Below, one piece after another: positions 23,223-35,870 of a stretch of 64,000 nt of DNA (within the stretch, counting starts at the first letter, position 1; each line of letters opens with the position of its first letter). Below the pieces are notes generated by a model. The model was not told the DNA's origin. It saw only the letters and a program-made list of their open reading frames with translations, and ran no database searches. The position numbers and the translations under genes are program-made. The stretch is from Pyxicephalus adspersus (lineage: Eukaryota > Chordata > Amphibia > Anura > Pyxicephalidae), in NCBI RefSeq assembly GCF_032062135.1, contig NC_092859.1, positions 85,969,768 through 86,033,767 on the forward strand, in the 5' to 3' direction.

Positions 23223-26200
23223 ACAGTAACTTATAGACCCCTGAATAAACTCATACATGGTGTGACAATGCCAAAAATGTTATATTAGGTGATAGTTTTC
23301 AAGTAGGACATAATAAAAGAAATTGTAGTACTCTCAATATACTCATAAATGAAATAATAATATAGTAGATAGTCATACAATACGGGTATGGAATTATTTA
23401 ATTCCATGTTTATGTTTTAATTAGGTTAGGTACACTTACATTCAGCATTAGCACCTACCTTGAAAGATGTGATGACTGTTGCCCCAGTAATTCTCTATAA
23501 AAATGCATAGACAGACTTAACAGACAATGCAAAATATCCTATAAAAGAAATACTAAAAAAAGCTGTTTTTTTCAAATGTATATTTTTTACACATATACAG
23601 CTTGCTGGTGAATAAATATGACAAGTGAGAGACAACCATTTAAAAAACTTAGTCATGCTGCATAGCAAACACGCCTAGGATACAACAGATCTGCTCTGTG
23701 CTCTAACAAAAGGATGATAGACACATGCTGCTTTATATAAAATTCTTTAAAGTCAGCCTGACAGAAAACCACAATTCATTCCCAGTATATGAGGAAAACT
23801 GCAATTGCAGAGGTTAGTGTCAGTGAAAATCTCATTGAGTATAAGTAGATCATTAGATGGCAAGCTTGATCTAGCTATTGATTTTTAATGAAATTTACAT
23901 CTAGCTATTGATATTCTATCAATACTCACTTCTATTAAAATGATCCAAAAGAAAGGTTTATTGTAATGGGAACATGCTATTCACTTACAGCTGTATATGT
24001 AGCACACACTGTTTTAGTAAGCAAGATTCAATGATCATAGTATCATGAAGCCTGGAATTAGTGTTGATTGCTAGTAAACAGCTATTGTAAACATAATAAA
24101 ACATATTTACACATGGATGATAGGTGGTGTTTAAAACAAAATGAAATCCACAACTAAAATTGTGACCAGTCAGGTATCTTATTGCAGAAAGGACAAGCAA
24201 TCCCTACAATAAAATAACCCCACCTGCCTGATGACAGTTTTTTGTTGCACTTACCTGTACTTGTTTCGGTGCACCCCAATACTTTAGAAAGAAATCTTCT
24301 TATTATAGAAATAACACTATGGGTTCTATTTATAAAACAGGGAATCTGACATTCCGTCAGATATTTCAATGTTTTCGGTAAATGCAAATCTTATGAAGTG
24401 GAAGGCTACTAATTTTTAATTGAATTTCTTTGCTTATCACATTTAGGCTATTGGTGTCTAGATAGTGGGACCAAATTTACAGGGTCAGCTTGTGTCCGTT
24501 TACTTAATAATAATTCTGACATATTTTTTCCTATTAGGTTTAAATACTTTTAAGTGGTTACAAGAAAATATAAAACAATTATTTGGTTAAAAAATATTCT
24601 TTATTCTTTAGTCTGTATCATTGCAGCCTGAAAAAAACAATGTTTTTTGTAATATTTAAATCATATAGGTACAAATAAAACTAATGGCACAAAAGATGCA
24701 ATCTTAGTCGGTAGATAGCAGTGTTCATTTGCAGATTAAAAGCTTCATTTTTTTTATTAATTTCATAGTATATAGCTGACATAATGATTACATGATTGGG
24801 AACCACTCTGGGCCTCAAATTTGTAATGAACTTTTTATGTTATCTCCAGTGTGGTGAATTTTTTTTAAAGATACTGTTCGGGGGGGGGGGGGGGGGGCAA
24901 GGTTTACGGCTAAAAATAAACTTTATTTATAAGGGAAACATTTTTACATTGGAACTCCCAATCCAAGTGTGATCTAATTTTTTATAAATTTGTAATGGTT
25001 GTAATGTATCTGGTAAGTTTCGCCTGAGCTGTTTGTAACAATATGAACATGGCTCAGATGCTGGTTACCATCTATTCTTTATTTCTATGACATCAAGCTT
25101 TGATTGGTTGGCTGGTCTGTTTTATTGCTAGAATTTTCCATATATCACTTTTTTGATATGCCTGACATTACCAAGCAGAGATTTTGTCATTCTAAACAAT
25201 GGCTTTAAAATGCTGAAAGCTTTAATTAGTAAAATCAAAGTTTTCTAAGCATTTCAGATATGCATCATTTTGGGATTGCAAAACTATGGCTTAACATAAA
25301 CAGGTTATATACAACTTAGGGTGAATAACACAGCAGCAGAAATGTTCCCATTCTCGGAGGAGGCTTCTCTTTTTCACCTCACTGCAAAACGGCTAATAAA
25401 ATGTCTTTCATGTTTCTTCTGTTCAAGTTTAAAATTGACAACAATTCACACATTCAGCCATGTAGGAGATAATTTGAAGTTTTAACACCTATTCAGACTT
25501 CCTAACACCAAGAATGGCTTTATGTAACTAGAATGGGATGGTTTTACCAATTTCACACCTCCTGGTCATGGACAATCAACATCTGCCATGTCAAATTCTA
25601 TTGTGATTGGATTAAGGTGTTTTGCTGCCTGGATATAAATTCTGGGGTATTTTCTGCACTGGTAAAACAAATAAGGTGGGTTAGAAAGCTGTGATACATC
25701 TTCAATTTTTTAGGAATGTGTGTGATTGAAGAGGATTGCGGCTAGCAATGGATCAGGAATGCTTTATTTTGCTTAAGATTTAAAAGTTATAAATACATTT
25801 TGTACCAATTGAAAATACAATTGTTATTTTGAATGGTAACATTGTAATTCAGATTAATGGTCAAAGCAGATGGTACATCGAATACTTGTAGATGATTACA
25901 GTAATTGATTGAAATTAATCATGATACAATTGTAATATCAATGAGAAATAATATTAAAAGAAAATTGCACTGAGAATGCCAACATAAAGCAAGCTAAAAT
26001 ATTAATGATTGCTGTGGTTTATAATCTCAAGAGACATAAATTAGGACAGGTCTTGGAACTCCCCTAATGTATCAGCTAAATGTTTGCCATATCTTAAATG
26101 GAACAAAGTTTGGCATATATTTTTAATGTTTGTTATGATCAGAACCTAGAAAATACAATTTAAATAATATTTCATTTTGTAATAACATAACTATAAAATG

Positions 26201-29200
26201 TTGTTTTTGCTGTGAGTATCACATAATTCTCTATGTGCCCAGTATATGAGTTTAAAGTATTTTCACACATTAATCACTAACTAATACTTACAACTTGATA
26301 AAAAGATTGGTTTACAAACTCTGTAGCTCAAGAATAAATGTAAAAACCTAAGCATTTGCCTATTGATTTTAACTCACCACTTGATAGAATGCTCAAGTTG
26401 TATGTATGTTTAAAAGCTAAGCACTGATGTAAAGGAACTCAGTTATTAGGAGAGATTAGCTGAGAGATTACCCCTTGAAAAGAAGCGTTTAAGAGGGTAT
26501 ATGATCACACTATTATATATATATATATATATATATAAATAGTCCATAAAGAGAACTTGCTTCTCAATTATTCACCTTAGGGTCATTACAAAGGACAAGA
26601 GGGCACTCTTTGCATCTGGAGGAAAAGAAGTTTAATCTCCACTTGGTTTTAGTGGTTTAAGCAAATTCTATAGATTGCTAGAAAAGCTGGATGCCTTTCT
26701 AGAAGCACAAAATATAACAGGGTATTAAAGTTAAATAAAAGAAGGAAGAAGGAATTTTTTCCCCTTGTTGGAGCATATCAAACCATACTCAATAAAGGTT
26801 TGTAAATGTAAAATATGTCATAAAAATTGTATCTCAATGTATGGTAGTTACTGGCTATTACTGAACATCATAACTGATCTCACTAGGCCCCTATAAATAA
26901 TAATACTAAAGATACACACAATGCTATATTCTTTTTAAAATATAGATTTTGTTTATTCATTTGACTCAGCTATAGTAAAGCACAATCTCTTCTCCTACAA
27001 CAATTGCCTGCATAACTAGTATTTCCATTTCTTTATTATATATCATGGTTTAGTTAATTATAAACCATTGGTTGCTGGACTCCTAGGGACAGGTTATGTA
27101 AATAGAGACCACTGACTGAAGAGGATTTTCTGCAGTACACAAATCCATCCCAATTATTCCAGCAGTAAAACAGAAATCCATATCAATTATCTGAATTTGT
27201 CATATAGTACATGCATGCAGAAACTATGATGAACACAATGTCACATTAAATGCTGAACAAGAAATTGGGAAAAAATTAGGTGTTAAAAAGTATTACATTT
27301 AGCAAATGATCAAAGCAATCACTGCTCAGTTATATATTGAGTTTTCTAGTACAGATGTGTTTTAATATGTATTGGGGGAGGAATCTGCCAGCTGTGAGGG
27401 AGCATCTCTCCAGGCAGCACTTTTGTTTAATGTGTTTAACCTATGCGCTATCCTCTTTATTATCTCTTTGGGGGCTCAGACATTTTATCTTTGTGCTTGG
27501 GCATCAGTTTTACCATTGGATTAATGTGAAGGATGAAAAATTTAGCTGCATCTTCCTTGACACATCCTCCTTTGAACTACCAATCTGGCATTTAGCCATG
27601 CTACGTACCTTATTAGAATCAGTACAGTGTTAATTGATTGGGTCTAATTCATAAATCATCTAGAAACACTGAATAATTTATGAAACAATGACAGGTGGTG
27701 GAGACAAATACCATGGATGTGACATTATAGCAGGAATAAACATGCAACTTTTAGCTTGCCCTGTTAGGTAATGTTATAGAACAATACAACATTTTACAGG
27801 TACATATGACAGAATATGCTAACGTATCTATTTTATGAATATGAACAATATTGTTAATATAATCATATATATATGCTCACCATCATCATGTGTTTCAAAA
27901 TTTGAAATTTTTTAGACTGCTGTAGGGAGATAGAGTGCTAGAAAGATATATATGCCAGGTATTTATACCTCCTTTAAAAGAATACACTTAATATTCACAG
28001 TCCTAGTAGTCATTTGTAGTAATTTCACCCTGTTGCCATCCCCTACTACAGTGTAGGACATTATTCTGCACCCCATCTGTCATAGTTTCCTTAGCACTAA
28101 AATTAATTCAAGCTGGCAGTGAGATTGCACTTCATTTACAGCTTCCTCATGCCAGAAACTTCTGCCTTTTAGGGGCGAGCATAGTGAGCAGGCAGTAAGC
28201 AGTACTAGTACCAGTAGGGTACACGCTAGAACTACCAGTAATATGTGGTAGTATGAAATACACAAAATTAGGCAACACACGTTGGAAGCTAACATGCCAC
28301 AGTTTCAGCTGGCCATGAGTTGGGCACCTGGGCTTTAAATAGTAAAAATGGCAACACAGATGGGCAGAGAGAAGTAGTCAACCCAAGCAAAAGAGCAACA
28401 AATTATTCATATTTCAAATATTTGGATTCAGTTAACACAGGGAAAGACTGACTTGCTAAACTCATTAGGGAGGCTAGAAAGTGGGGCTAGGATATTTTTA
28501 ATACTTAATAGGATATATTAATAGGATATATTTAATTCTTCTGTCCTCGTCATCTCATCATAGAGAAACAATTACAATTTCCCATTAAGCAGTTAATTGA
28601 TCAAATCTTAAAGTTGACTGATATTGATACGTTGTATTAGCTACCATTGGTGAACTCATTCTAAAGACATCATAAAGAATACTGATTTCCAGGATGTAAA
28701 GCTGATCCTTTGATGTCAGTAGTTTCAGTCACACACCTGAAACGAGTATTCATATAACAGTGTGAGATCAGAACACCCAGATAAATAGTATATTTTAGAA
28801 TCAGATTAACAATGCTAGTTTACATAAACTTTCATTGATCTACTTTAACATTTGGAAGAAAAAGGAGGGGGAAAGGTCTCAGACCTTCACTTTCTAATTT
28901 ATGTTAAACTTAAAAGTAAGTGCCATCAGTTAAAATGATAGTGCTTGCTAAATTGTAGTTTGTACATTTGATTAACAAGCCTGATTTATGAACAGAAACG
29001 AGTAAAGGAGATAGGCAGACAATGTCCGAGCTATCTCTTTTAGATCAGTCCTAAAATCTGAATTATTGTGTTCTTTTTATCAAATAAATTTAAATAAAGT
29101 ACAATATAAAGCTGTCCTAAGCACTTTAAACTGCTGACCTAAATGACTAGTTTAAAGAGTTGAATATATGCCCTGAGTGGGTGACATTGTGATATTAGCT

Positions 29201-29400
29201 TGTAAAGGGCCTTTCTTGATTAAAAACATATACAACCTAATTTAATTCAAGGGGAAAGTGTCATAGATATTTTAAAGTGTACTTATCCCTAAGAAAAAAT
29301 GCAACATTTTGATATTTACCTGTCCTGGTAACTGCATTAGTTTTTCCCTTGGATTCCACCTGGTGCTTCTGACAGTAACACACTATCTGAACACTGTCAC
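23223..29400. other. Long stretch without a recognised gene
   Basis: This is A+T-rich sequence with a G17-18 run at 24880-24897 and (AT)n at 26513-26537. Stretches at about 25080-25600 look unusually complex and non-repetitive and could be conserved non-coding sequence. A block near 28110-28170 (gcttcctcatgc, then ctgccttt) recurs at 48345-48380. No exon could be supported on either strand. Confidence 0.55.
24880..24897. repeat. Poly-G run
   Basis: This is a run of about 18 G in A+T-rich sequence. Its length is unreliable in sequencing. Confidence 0.9.
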
Positions 29401-29463
29401 TGGGCCTGGTTTAATAAAGTTCTCCAAGATTGGAGAAAATAGACTATCATGGGTGAATCTGGG
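29401..29463. mobile_element. Foldback MITE, copy 7, left end only
   Basis: tgggcctggtttaataaagt through gactatcatgggtgaatctg is the left arm of the second subfamily. The rest of the element is missing. Confidence 0.7.
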
Positions 29464-30035
29464 CACACTTGCCAATAATTTATTAATCAAGTGCATTTGA
29501 TTAGCAACATTTGGCTTCTTACACTTCTAATTCCTATAGAAGTGGTAAGGATGTGCTTAAGTTTTCACATACTGCTTCAGTATTTTGAATTGTTATATGT
29601 TGAACAATAAAACATTACAAATTATTCTGTATCAATATTTATTTACCTGAGGTATTTAACTAATTTTAGGACCTACTAAGTACCAGGTGTATTTTTTTTT
29701 TATGTCCTGATATGCAAAACTCTAGGGTGTACTTTCTTTTTCACATGACTGTAGATAATGGATAACAAACAGTTTATCCCTAGAGGAATATTCTAAATGT
29801 TAACAGTTGATAGGGATTGATATCAGGAAAGCACAGGTCTTTATCCCAATTTAGGAAGAATACAACATCCTGGTTACAACCTAGTATTGAAACGGCATTG
29901 TTATTATTATTATTATTACACAGTATTTATATAGCACCAACATATTACACAGCGCTTTACAAAGTTCATAGTCTTTTCACTAACTGTCCCTCATCACAAG
30001 GATCTGAAAAATATACTGCTAATAATTGCAGGTAC
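29464..30035. other. No gene recognised; SINE tail
   Basis: At about 29895-29990 there is the reversed 3' tail of the SINE family: TTA repeats, then agtatttatatagcaccaac and agcgctttaca. Nothing else was recognised. Confidence 0.65.
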
Positions 30036-30450
30036 TTAAAGCAGAACTAAACTGAAAATCACACTTATCTTTAATTCTGCAGATTCCTAAATCATGTTGG
30101 AGATATACTCAATCAGGTCCTGCGCTGTCCTGGAATTCTCCTTCGTTCCTCCACGCCGGGCACCACCATCTTCACCCTTCTTCTTTCTTCTGGGTACATC
30201 ACCCGATCTGGCACTACACAGTCTGCTGAAAGGAGAGAAAAAAAAGAGTGCCGATCTCACCGGGCATGAGTGGGATATGCATCACTTTCCCCTAAGTGTA
30301 GAAAAATACCCCGTCTCAGGTATGTGCAGGAAGAGCAGCCAAGCATGTTGTTATCCCGGGAGGCTCTGCACTCTTAATATTTTTACTTTATTAAAAAGGG
30401 CTGTCAGACCTTTTATGTAAAATAAAAATGTAAGTTTAGGTCCACTTTAA
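30036..30450. mobile_element. TTAA-flanked MITE, piggyBac-type
   Basis: The left terminus TTAAAGCAGAACTAAACTG and the reversed right terminus TTAAAGTGGACCTAAACTT are inverted repeats. TTAA lies at both outer edges (30036-30039 and 30447-30450), as expected for piggyBac-type insertion. The 415-bp element has no transposase. The open frame inside it is not considered a gene. Confidence 0.72.
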
Positions 30451-31619
30451 CACTGTTGCTAAAATAAAACTATATAGGATGTGCAAACAAAATGCAACAA
30501 AACCTGATGCACTGCAACTGCAAGTACCTGCAAGTAAACCGTGGTCAATGTTATCTAATGCAAACTGAAAGGATATGTTTCATATACCGGTACTTTAAAA
30601 TGCTTTATATACACATCAGAAGGAAAACTCAGATACAGTACCCATGTATGCTTAATCTATGATGTTTAATGTTCAAACTGTATTATTTACACACAATTTG
30701 AATTGACCTTATGTCCAACCACTGTGTTGAAAAAAAAGTCATCCTAAATATTACAAACTATGGACAGTAATAGGAAGTTACAAAATGCAAGCTGTAGGCA
30801 GTGAGTGAATTGAAATGTAAGAAGTAGAAACAAAGATTCACGGAATGTAACATCAAAAGAAGGATAGTCTATTTTAGTGATGAACATAATGACTTTTCCT
30901 TCACTTGTTGATTGTGTTTTATGTTTATAGTAATTGAGAAGAAATAGTTTTTGAAAATACTAAAACTGTGTGAAGAATACAAAATAGCTGTAGAGGTAAA
31001 TGACATGAATACTTCTGCTTTGTCATTTCCTTTCTCAGAAGACGGATCTGAGTCAGCTTGTGCATTTAATGGATAGATAATATACTGCTTCCTGACACTT
31101 TCAGTTCCCTTAAATTAGAACTTGCACACACAGCATTTAACCAGCTTGCTGCTGCAATAGAATCAAAAAACAAGATTTTATATAAACCCATGATATAACA
31201 GTAATCTGCCATAATGAATAAACTGCGACCTACAAGCAGTTTGTTGTTTTTACCTTAGTAATTGGCAGCTCTTGCATGGTTTACTATACAGGGAAATGTT
31301 CAGTCTTCCTGCAAAGTTGACAAAAGTGGGATGTTTTTTATCAGCACAGATACAGACAAGCCAAATGTTTCTAGGCATATTGCAGACACTGAATCTGCAA
31401 GTAGATCGTTTGCACACACAGCTGCATCCTGTTCCATACTAACCAAACACACTGAGAGAAAGGAATGTAAATTTAGAGGAAAAGTGTTATTATGCACCAG
31501 TAATATACCGATATGCACAGAACATCTGTTTCTGAAAATGACTCCTACTACATATTTGTTTATTGCTATATGTAAAGGACTAAATATCTTTTTTGTGTAT
31601 GTTTCTGTTAATCCTAGCA
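30451..31619. other. No gene recognised
   Basis: This is A+T-rich intergenic sequence up to the LINE. Overlapping open frames on both strands at 31262-31669 lack any recognisable domain. Confidence 0.65.
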
Positions 31620-31676
31620 ATGGAGGGGCATGGCCTGAACATGGCACCGAACGTATTTGTTTAAACTGAGCTCCGT

Positions 31677-32150
31677 GTGCCTTCTCAGTCTTCCACCCCG
31701 GCTACAACCATAATACTCACCTCACAGGCTGGCAGACGATGGTCCGATGACAGGGTAAAGGTGGCCTCGCTAAGACTCCCAATCCGGTCCTTCCTGGCAG
31801 CCGATCCTGACTCACCGGCGGGAGGCTGCAACACGTGCTCTCCCCATGCAGCATCCCAGAGCCGGCATGGCACCATGATGCACAGCCCTGGAGACATCCA
31901 TCCTGACTCCCCTGCCTCAATGCAATATGAGGTACCAGATTTCTCCTATCCTGGGTCTCTGGCAAACTATGTCCGTGCACTTCCTTCCAAGGAGGATCTC
32001 TCCTCCATGTTTGCTTATATGAATCCCATACTTTGACCAGGGAAGCGGAGGTGGAAAACAGGCTGGACTTTCATGAAAAGGCCATAAGAGATCTTCAAGA
32101 TGCACAACAAAGGTCAGCAAAAATCCATCGCAGTATATTTTACCAGTTAA
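31677..32150 (+). pseudogene. LINE ORF1 fragment
   Basis: The frame reads ...SKEDLSSMFAYMN and, after a one-base shift near 32033, REAEVENRLDFHEKAIRDLQ. This is a heptad-like coiled-coil segment typical of L1-type ORF1 proteins. The RNA-binding domain that should follow is absent, replaced by foreign sequence from about 32157. Confidence 0.65.
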
Positions 32151-32156
32151 AAAAAC

Positions 32157-32300
32157 GGGCAGGAGGAACTCAACCTGGATAAAACAGAACTCATCATCAT
32201 CCCCCCCTCAAATTCCAAATCCCCCCCTGACATATATCTAACTGTTAACAACACTGTTATTCAGCCCTCCCCTCAGGCGCGTTGTCTTGAAGTCACCATT
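32157..32300 (+). mobile_element. CR1/L2-type reverse transcriptase fragment inside the L1-type LINE
   Basis: One open frame reads ELNLDKTELIIIPP and then VNNTVIQPSPQARCL. The pattern LNxDKTE...LxxxVIxPSxxARxLGV is characteristic of the CR1/L2/Rex group just after the YADD region, not of L1. The fragment is about 145 bp in the same orientation as the host LINE. It begins after an A-rich stretch and ends where L1-type endonuclease sequence begins. Confidence 0.65.
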
Positions 32301-32324
32301 TGATTTTATTCCAATGTCTGATAG

Positions 32325-32950
32325 ACCCACAACCTTGATCTCCTATAATGTGAAAGCACTCTACTCTGCTACTAAAAGGCATCAAGTTCTGTGTGAACAC
32401 TCCCTTGGTGGGGACAATAATTTTTTGCAAGAGACGCATCCCCCCTTTCATTCCCATGTACGCCTGTCCTCCAGGCATTATTCCCAGTGGTTTTATGACT
32501 TTTTGCAATCTGGGAGATTGATGGGGGGGGGGCATTGGTTTTCGAATGGGTATGCAATTTGAGTTGGCTGATTCAGTCTCTAACTTGGATGGCCGGTTTC
32601 TGTTTCTTAAAGGGAAGTAGTTTGATCAACCATATACCTTTGCTAATATTTACTGGCCTAACAAAAACCAGATACAATTCATTCTTGGTACTCTTTGTAA
32701 ACTGAGAAAGTTTCAGGACAGGTTATTAGTTGTTGCAGGTGTTTTTATTGTGGTGCTGAAGCCCATGTTGGATACTTCCTCTGGCAAATCCCATTCAGGC
32801 AGATTCATAATCTAAAGAAATTACTACATAGCATGCAATTGAAGGATGCCCGGCAGATCTTACATCTGGGTGATGAGGACTTTACATTCTATTCCCCAGT
32901 GCATGATTCTTATTCCCGCATTGACATGGCTTTTGTTAGCCTCTTGTATC
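32325..32950 (+). pseudogene. LINE ORF2 endonuclease domain, inactivated
   Basis: Recognisable pieces are LISYNVKALYSATKR at the start, FLQETH, FANIYWPNKNQIQF and SRIDMAFVS. The catalytic GDFN motif reads GVFI at 32738-32749, so the Asp and Asn are lost. Several frameshifts and stops break the domain. This is an apurinic-type endonuclease that would have nicked target DNA. Confidence 0.8.
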
Positions 32951-33619
32951 ATCTGTTATCATGCTGCTAAAAAGACTTCTATGCTCCTGGGTTCTCCTGC
33001 CCTACCCCCATTTAGATGGCAATTAAATTTATTGGACAAAGAGATTGCATCCGATATTGCCAGGGATATACGCACCTTCTTTAATGAAAACGCTTTGGAA
33101 CATACTTCCCCTACCTATGTGTGGGAAGCCCATAAGGCTACTATTAGAGGCAAACTCATTGCTTGTAAGAAGAGGAAAAATTCACGCAGACTAAAGGAAT
33201 TGTTAGCCCAGATCTCTCAGCTAGAGGCAGTACACTCACAATGGAAATTGCACCTATGCAACTGACACATCTCCGGTCCCAGTCTTGGCTCTCTCCCGGG
33301 TTGCTAAGAGATTTCATGAATGGGGTAACAAACCTGGCAAATATTTAGCGAATGCACTTAGGAATATGAAAGCGGCTTCATATGTGTCCAAGATCAAAAA
33401 TAAATCAGGCTAGTACACCTCTCACATGAGATGGCCTTGCTTTTCAGAGATTTGTATCAGGATCTCTATCAAGTATGTGAAGGGGAATCCCCTGACCACC
33501 TGGCTGCTCAAAAGGTAAAAATAAATCTTTATTTTGATAGAGCGTAATTACGTAGATTGTCCTTGCAAAAGCTCCTTGACTTAGAACAGGGTATCACAGA
33601 GAGTGAACTAAGTAGGGAC

Positions 33620-34600
33620 ATTAAATCCTCTCCCTCCGGTAAAACTCTGGGACCTGATGGCTTCTCTTTGAAGTATTATAAGCATATCCTGAGAGAGAGC
33701 ATACTCTGAGAGCTCATATCTCTGTGCTACCCAAACCCGGTAAAGACCCTATTGTTTGTTCAAGTTTCCGCTCAATTTTATGTGAAGGTCCTTGCCATGA
33801 AATTACAGAATATCGTACCTTCTTGGGTCCACCCAGACCAATCGGGATTTATCCCAGGCCGGGAGACCAGAGATAACACTACACGGGTCCTCTCTTTGAT
33901 ACACCATATTCACAAAGTAAAACCCACCCTTCTCCTATCTACTGATGCTGAAAAGGCGTTTGACTGGGTGGACTGGCTGTACTTATCTATAACTTTAGGT
34001 CATTTGGGCCCTGGTCCCAAAATGCTCAATTGGATTATGTCCCTCTCTTCATGTTCCACCACTCAATGGCACACTGTCAATGGCTTTTGTCAATAGCACA
34101 CTGTCGGCTCCTTTTAGGCTTCATAACAGGACCAGACAGAGCTGCCCGTTGTCTCCCCTGCTTTTCGCTGTATCACTGGAACCCTTCTTGAATACAATAC
34201 GTTTAAATGCTAATGTACATGGTGTTAAAATTGGTAGCAATGAAAATATTTAGCGGCCTATGCCGATGATATATTGTTTTTCATACAGCAGCCTGGTATT
34301 TCACTCCCCAATTTGTTGGCGGAGTTCTCGGAAATCAGCCATCTTACTAATTTTAAGATTAATTTATCTAAATCTGAAATTCTAAATGTGAGTGTCCTGG
34401 GTCGGGTGGCGCAGAGATTGAAAGCAAGTTTTCCCTTTACATGGCACCAAAAGGCTCTGACATATTTAGGTACTGAAATTACAGCCTCGTTGACTGGCAT
34501 ATATTCAGCAAACCACGTCCCTTTACTTAATGCCATCAGAAGAGATATTCAAAGATGGAAGCAGCTACGTCTTTTTTTGGATATAGAGTCATCGTGCTAA
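33620..34600 (+). pseudogene. LINE ORF2 reverse transcriptase domain, disrupted
   Basis: The fragment SPSGKTLGPDGFSLKYYK opens the domain. DQSGFIPGRETRDN, then LLLSTDAEKAFDWVDW (with the first catalytic Asp) and AYADDILFF (catalytic YADD at 34259-34270) follow. INLSKSEILN and ALTYLGTEI represent the thumb side. Frameshifts near 33730-33780 and 34100-34250 separate the pieces. The catalytic Asp residues remain, but the protein cannot be made in one frame. Confidence 0.88.
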
Positions 34601-35560
34601 CTACGAATGTATACAACTCCCTACCTTTCTGTAGGTGCCTTAACAGTATGGTTGCCTCCTTTATTTGGTACCCCTCCAAGGCTAGGATTTCTCTAAAAAC
34701 ACTCTTCCGTCTTGAAACTGATGGAGGTTTGGGATTGCCTGATTTCAAACAATACTATAAAGCCACTATACTGAACAGAGTTATTCATTGGAAATATGAT
34801 GGTCATTCTAAAGGCTGGGTCAAGGAGACTCTGTACGCCCTTTATCCCAGCTTGTGCCCTTAGAAGAGCGTAGACCGCAGAGGGTGTCATTTTGTAAGGG
34901 CCCTGCCTCTCCCTCTACGCTCTAGGGTAGACCTCACCCCGCTTGAAGATATGTTAAGTGGTAATGACAGGCCGCCCCACACTGTTTCTTTGCTATATAA
35001 TTTTTTTATTGCTCTTGCTGGCCCATTGTTCCCTGATTATTTAGCCAAATGGGAAACTGAATTAAACCATGTATTGTCTGAATCCCAAAAAAGTACTATT
35101 TTAAATCTGGCACATAAGACTTCTGTGAGTGCCAAAATACAGGAAGGAAACTTTAAATTTCTTTCTAGATGGTACTACGTGCCTACACATCTTCATCGTA
35201 TGTCCTCTCAAGAATGTCCCTTGCATTGGAGAGGTTGTAGCATGCTTGGAACGATGTCACATGTTTGGTGGTGTTGTACAGTAATTGAGAGTTTTACAAA
35301 TGATCAAGACCATCTCGGGAGCTTCATTAGATTTTACTCCTTGGTGTGTCCTTTTTCATTGAACCGACCTCCCTCTGGGGTGATATAAAGGTTTGCTGGT
35401 GCCCTTCCTTCTTAATGCAGCGAAAGCACAGATCCCGCATTACTGGAAGGACCCCAGAGAACCTCAACTGAAGGGTTGGCTTCAATCTGTTGAGAAGCTT
35501 TGCAAAATGGATGAGGGATATCATGATTAATTTATTGATACGCCTTTGCGCTTCACTGCC
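34600..35560 (+). pseudogene. LINE ORF2 C-terminal region
   Basis: The motif FIWYPSKARISLKTL and GGLGLPDFKQYY match the conserved post-RT region of L1-type ORF2. KFLSRWYYVPTHLHRM followed by a Cys/His-containing stretch (35215-35280) matches the C-terminal segment. Stops occur at about 34861, 35386 and 35528. Confidence 0.8.
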
Positions 35561-35870
35561 ATTTGGGCTCCTTGGATTTTGTTCAAAGACAGTGCCCTTT
35601 TTTTCAATACATTCACTCAGGATTAGAGTGGGTGGTTGTTTGTTTTTTCTTGGTTACCCTGGACACTCCTGGTTGGAGGCCAGTCTCCAGTCCCTCCATT
35701 CTGTTATGCTGTCATTGTCGATATGTAATGTATGGAATATAGAATAATGTGTATTACTCCTCCTCTGTTGCATTTTCATTGTTTTCTTACTGCAAATATG
35801 TAATTTTTCATATATTTGTGAATGACATTTACTCTGATGATGTTTATATATATATATATATGTGTATACT

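Larger units (their letters stand above)
31620..35870 (+). mobile_element. Decayed Tx1/L1-type LINE
   Basis: From left to right it has a 5' UTR-like start, an ORF1 fragment, a foreign CR1/L2-type insert (32157-32300), a broken endonuclease domain, the reverse transcriptase, and a C-terminal region with a WYYVPTHLHRM motif. The 3' end fades into (AT)n at about 35846-35862. The reading frame switches many times and stops are frequent, so it is inactive. A target-site duplication was not found. Length is shorter than a full element because of deletions. Confidence 0.88.

Noticed and set aside
30094..30420. 108-codon open frame
   Set aside because: It lies wholly inside the TTAA-flanked MITE.
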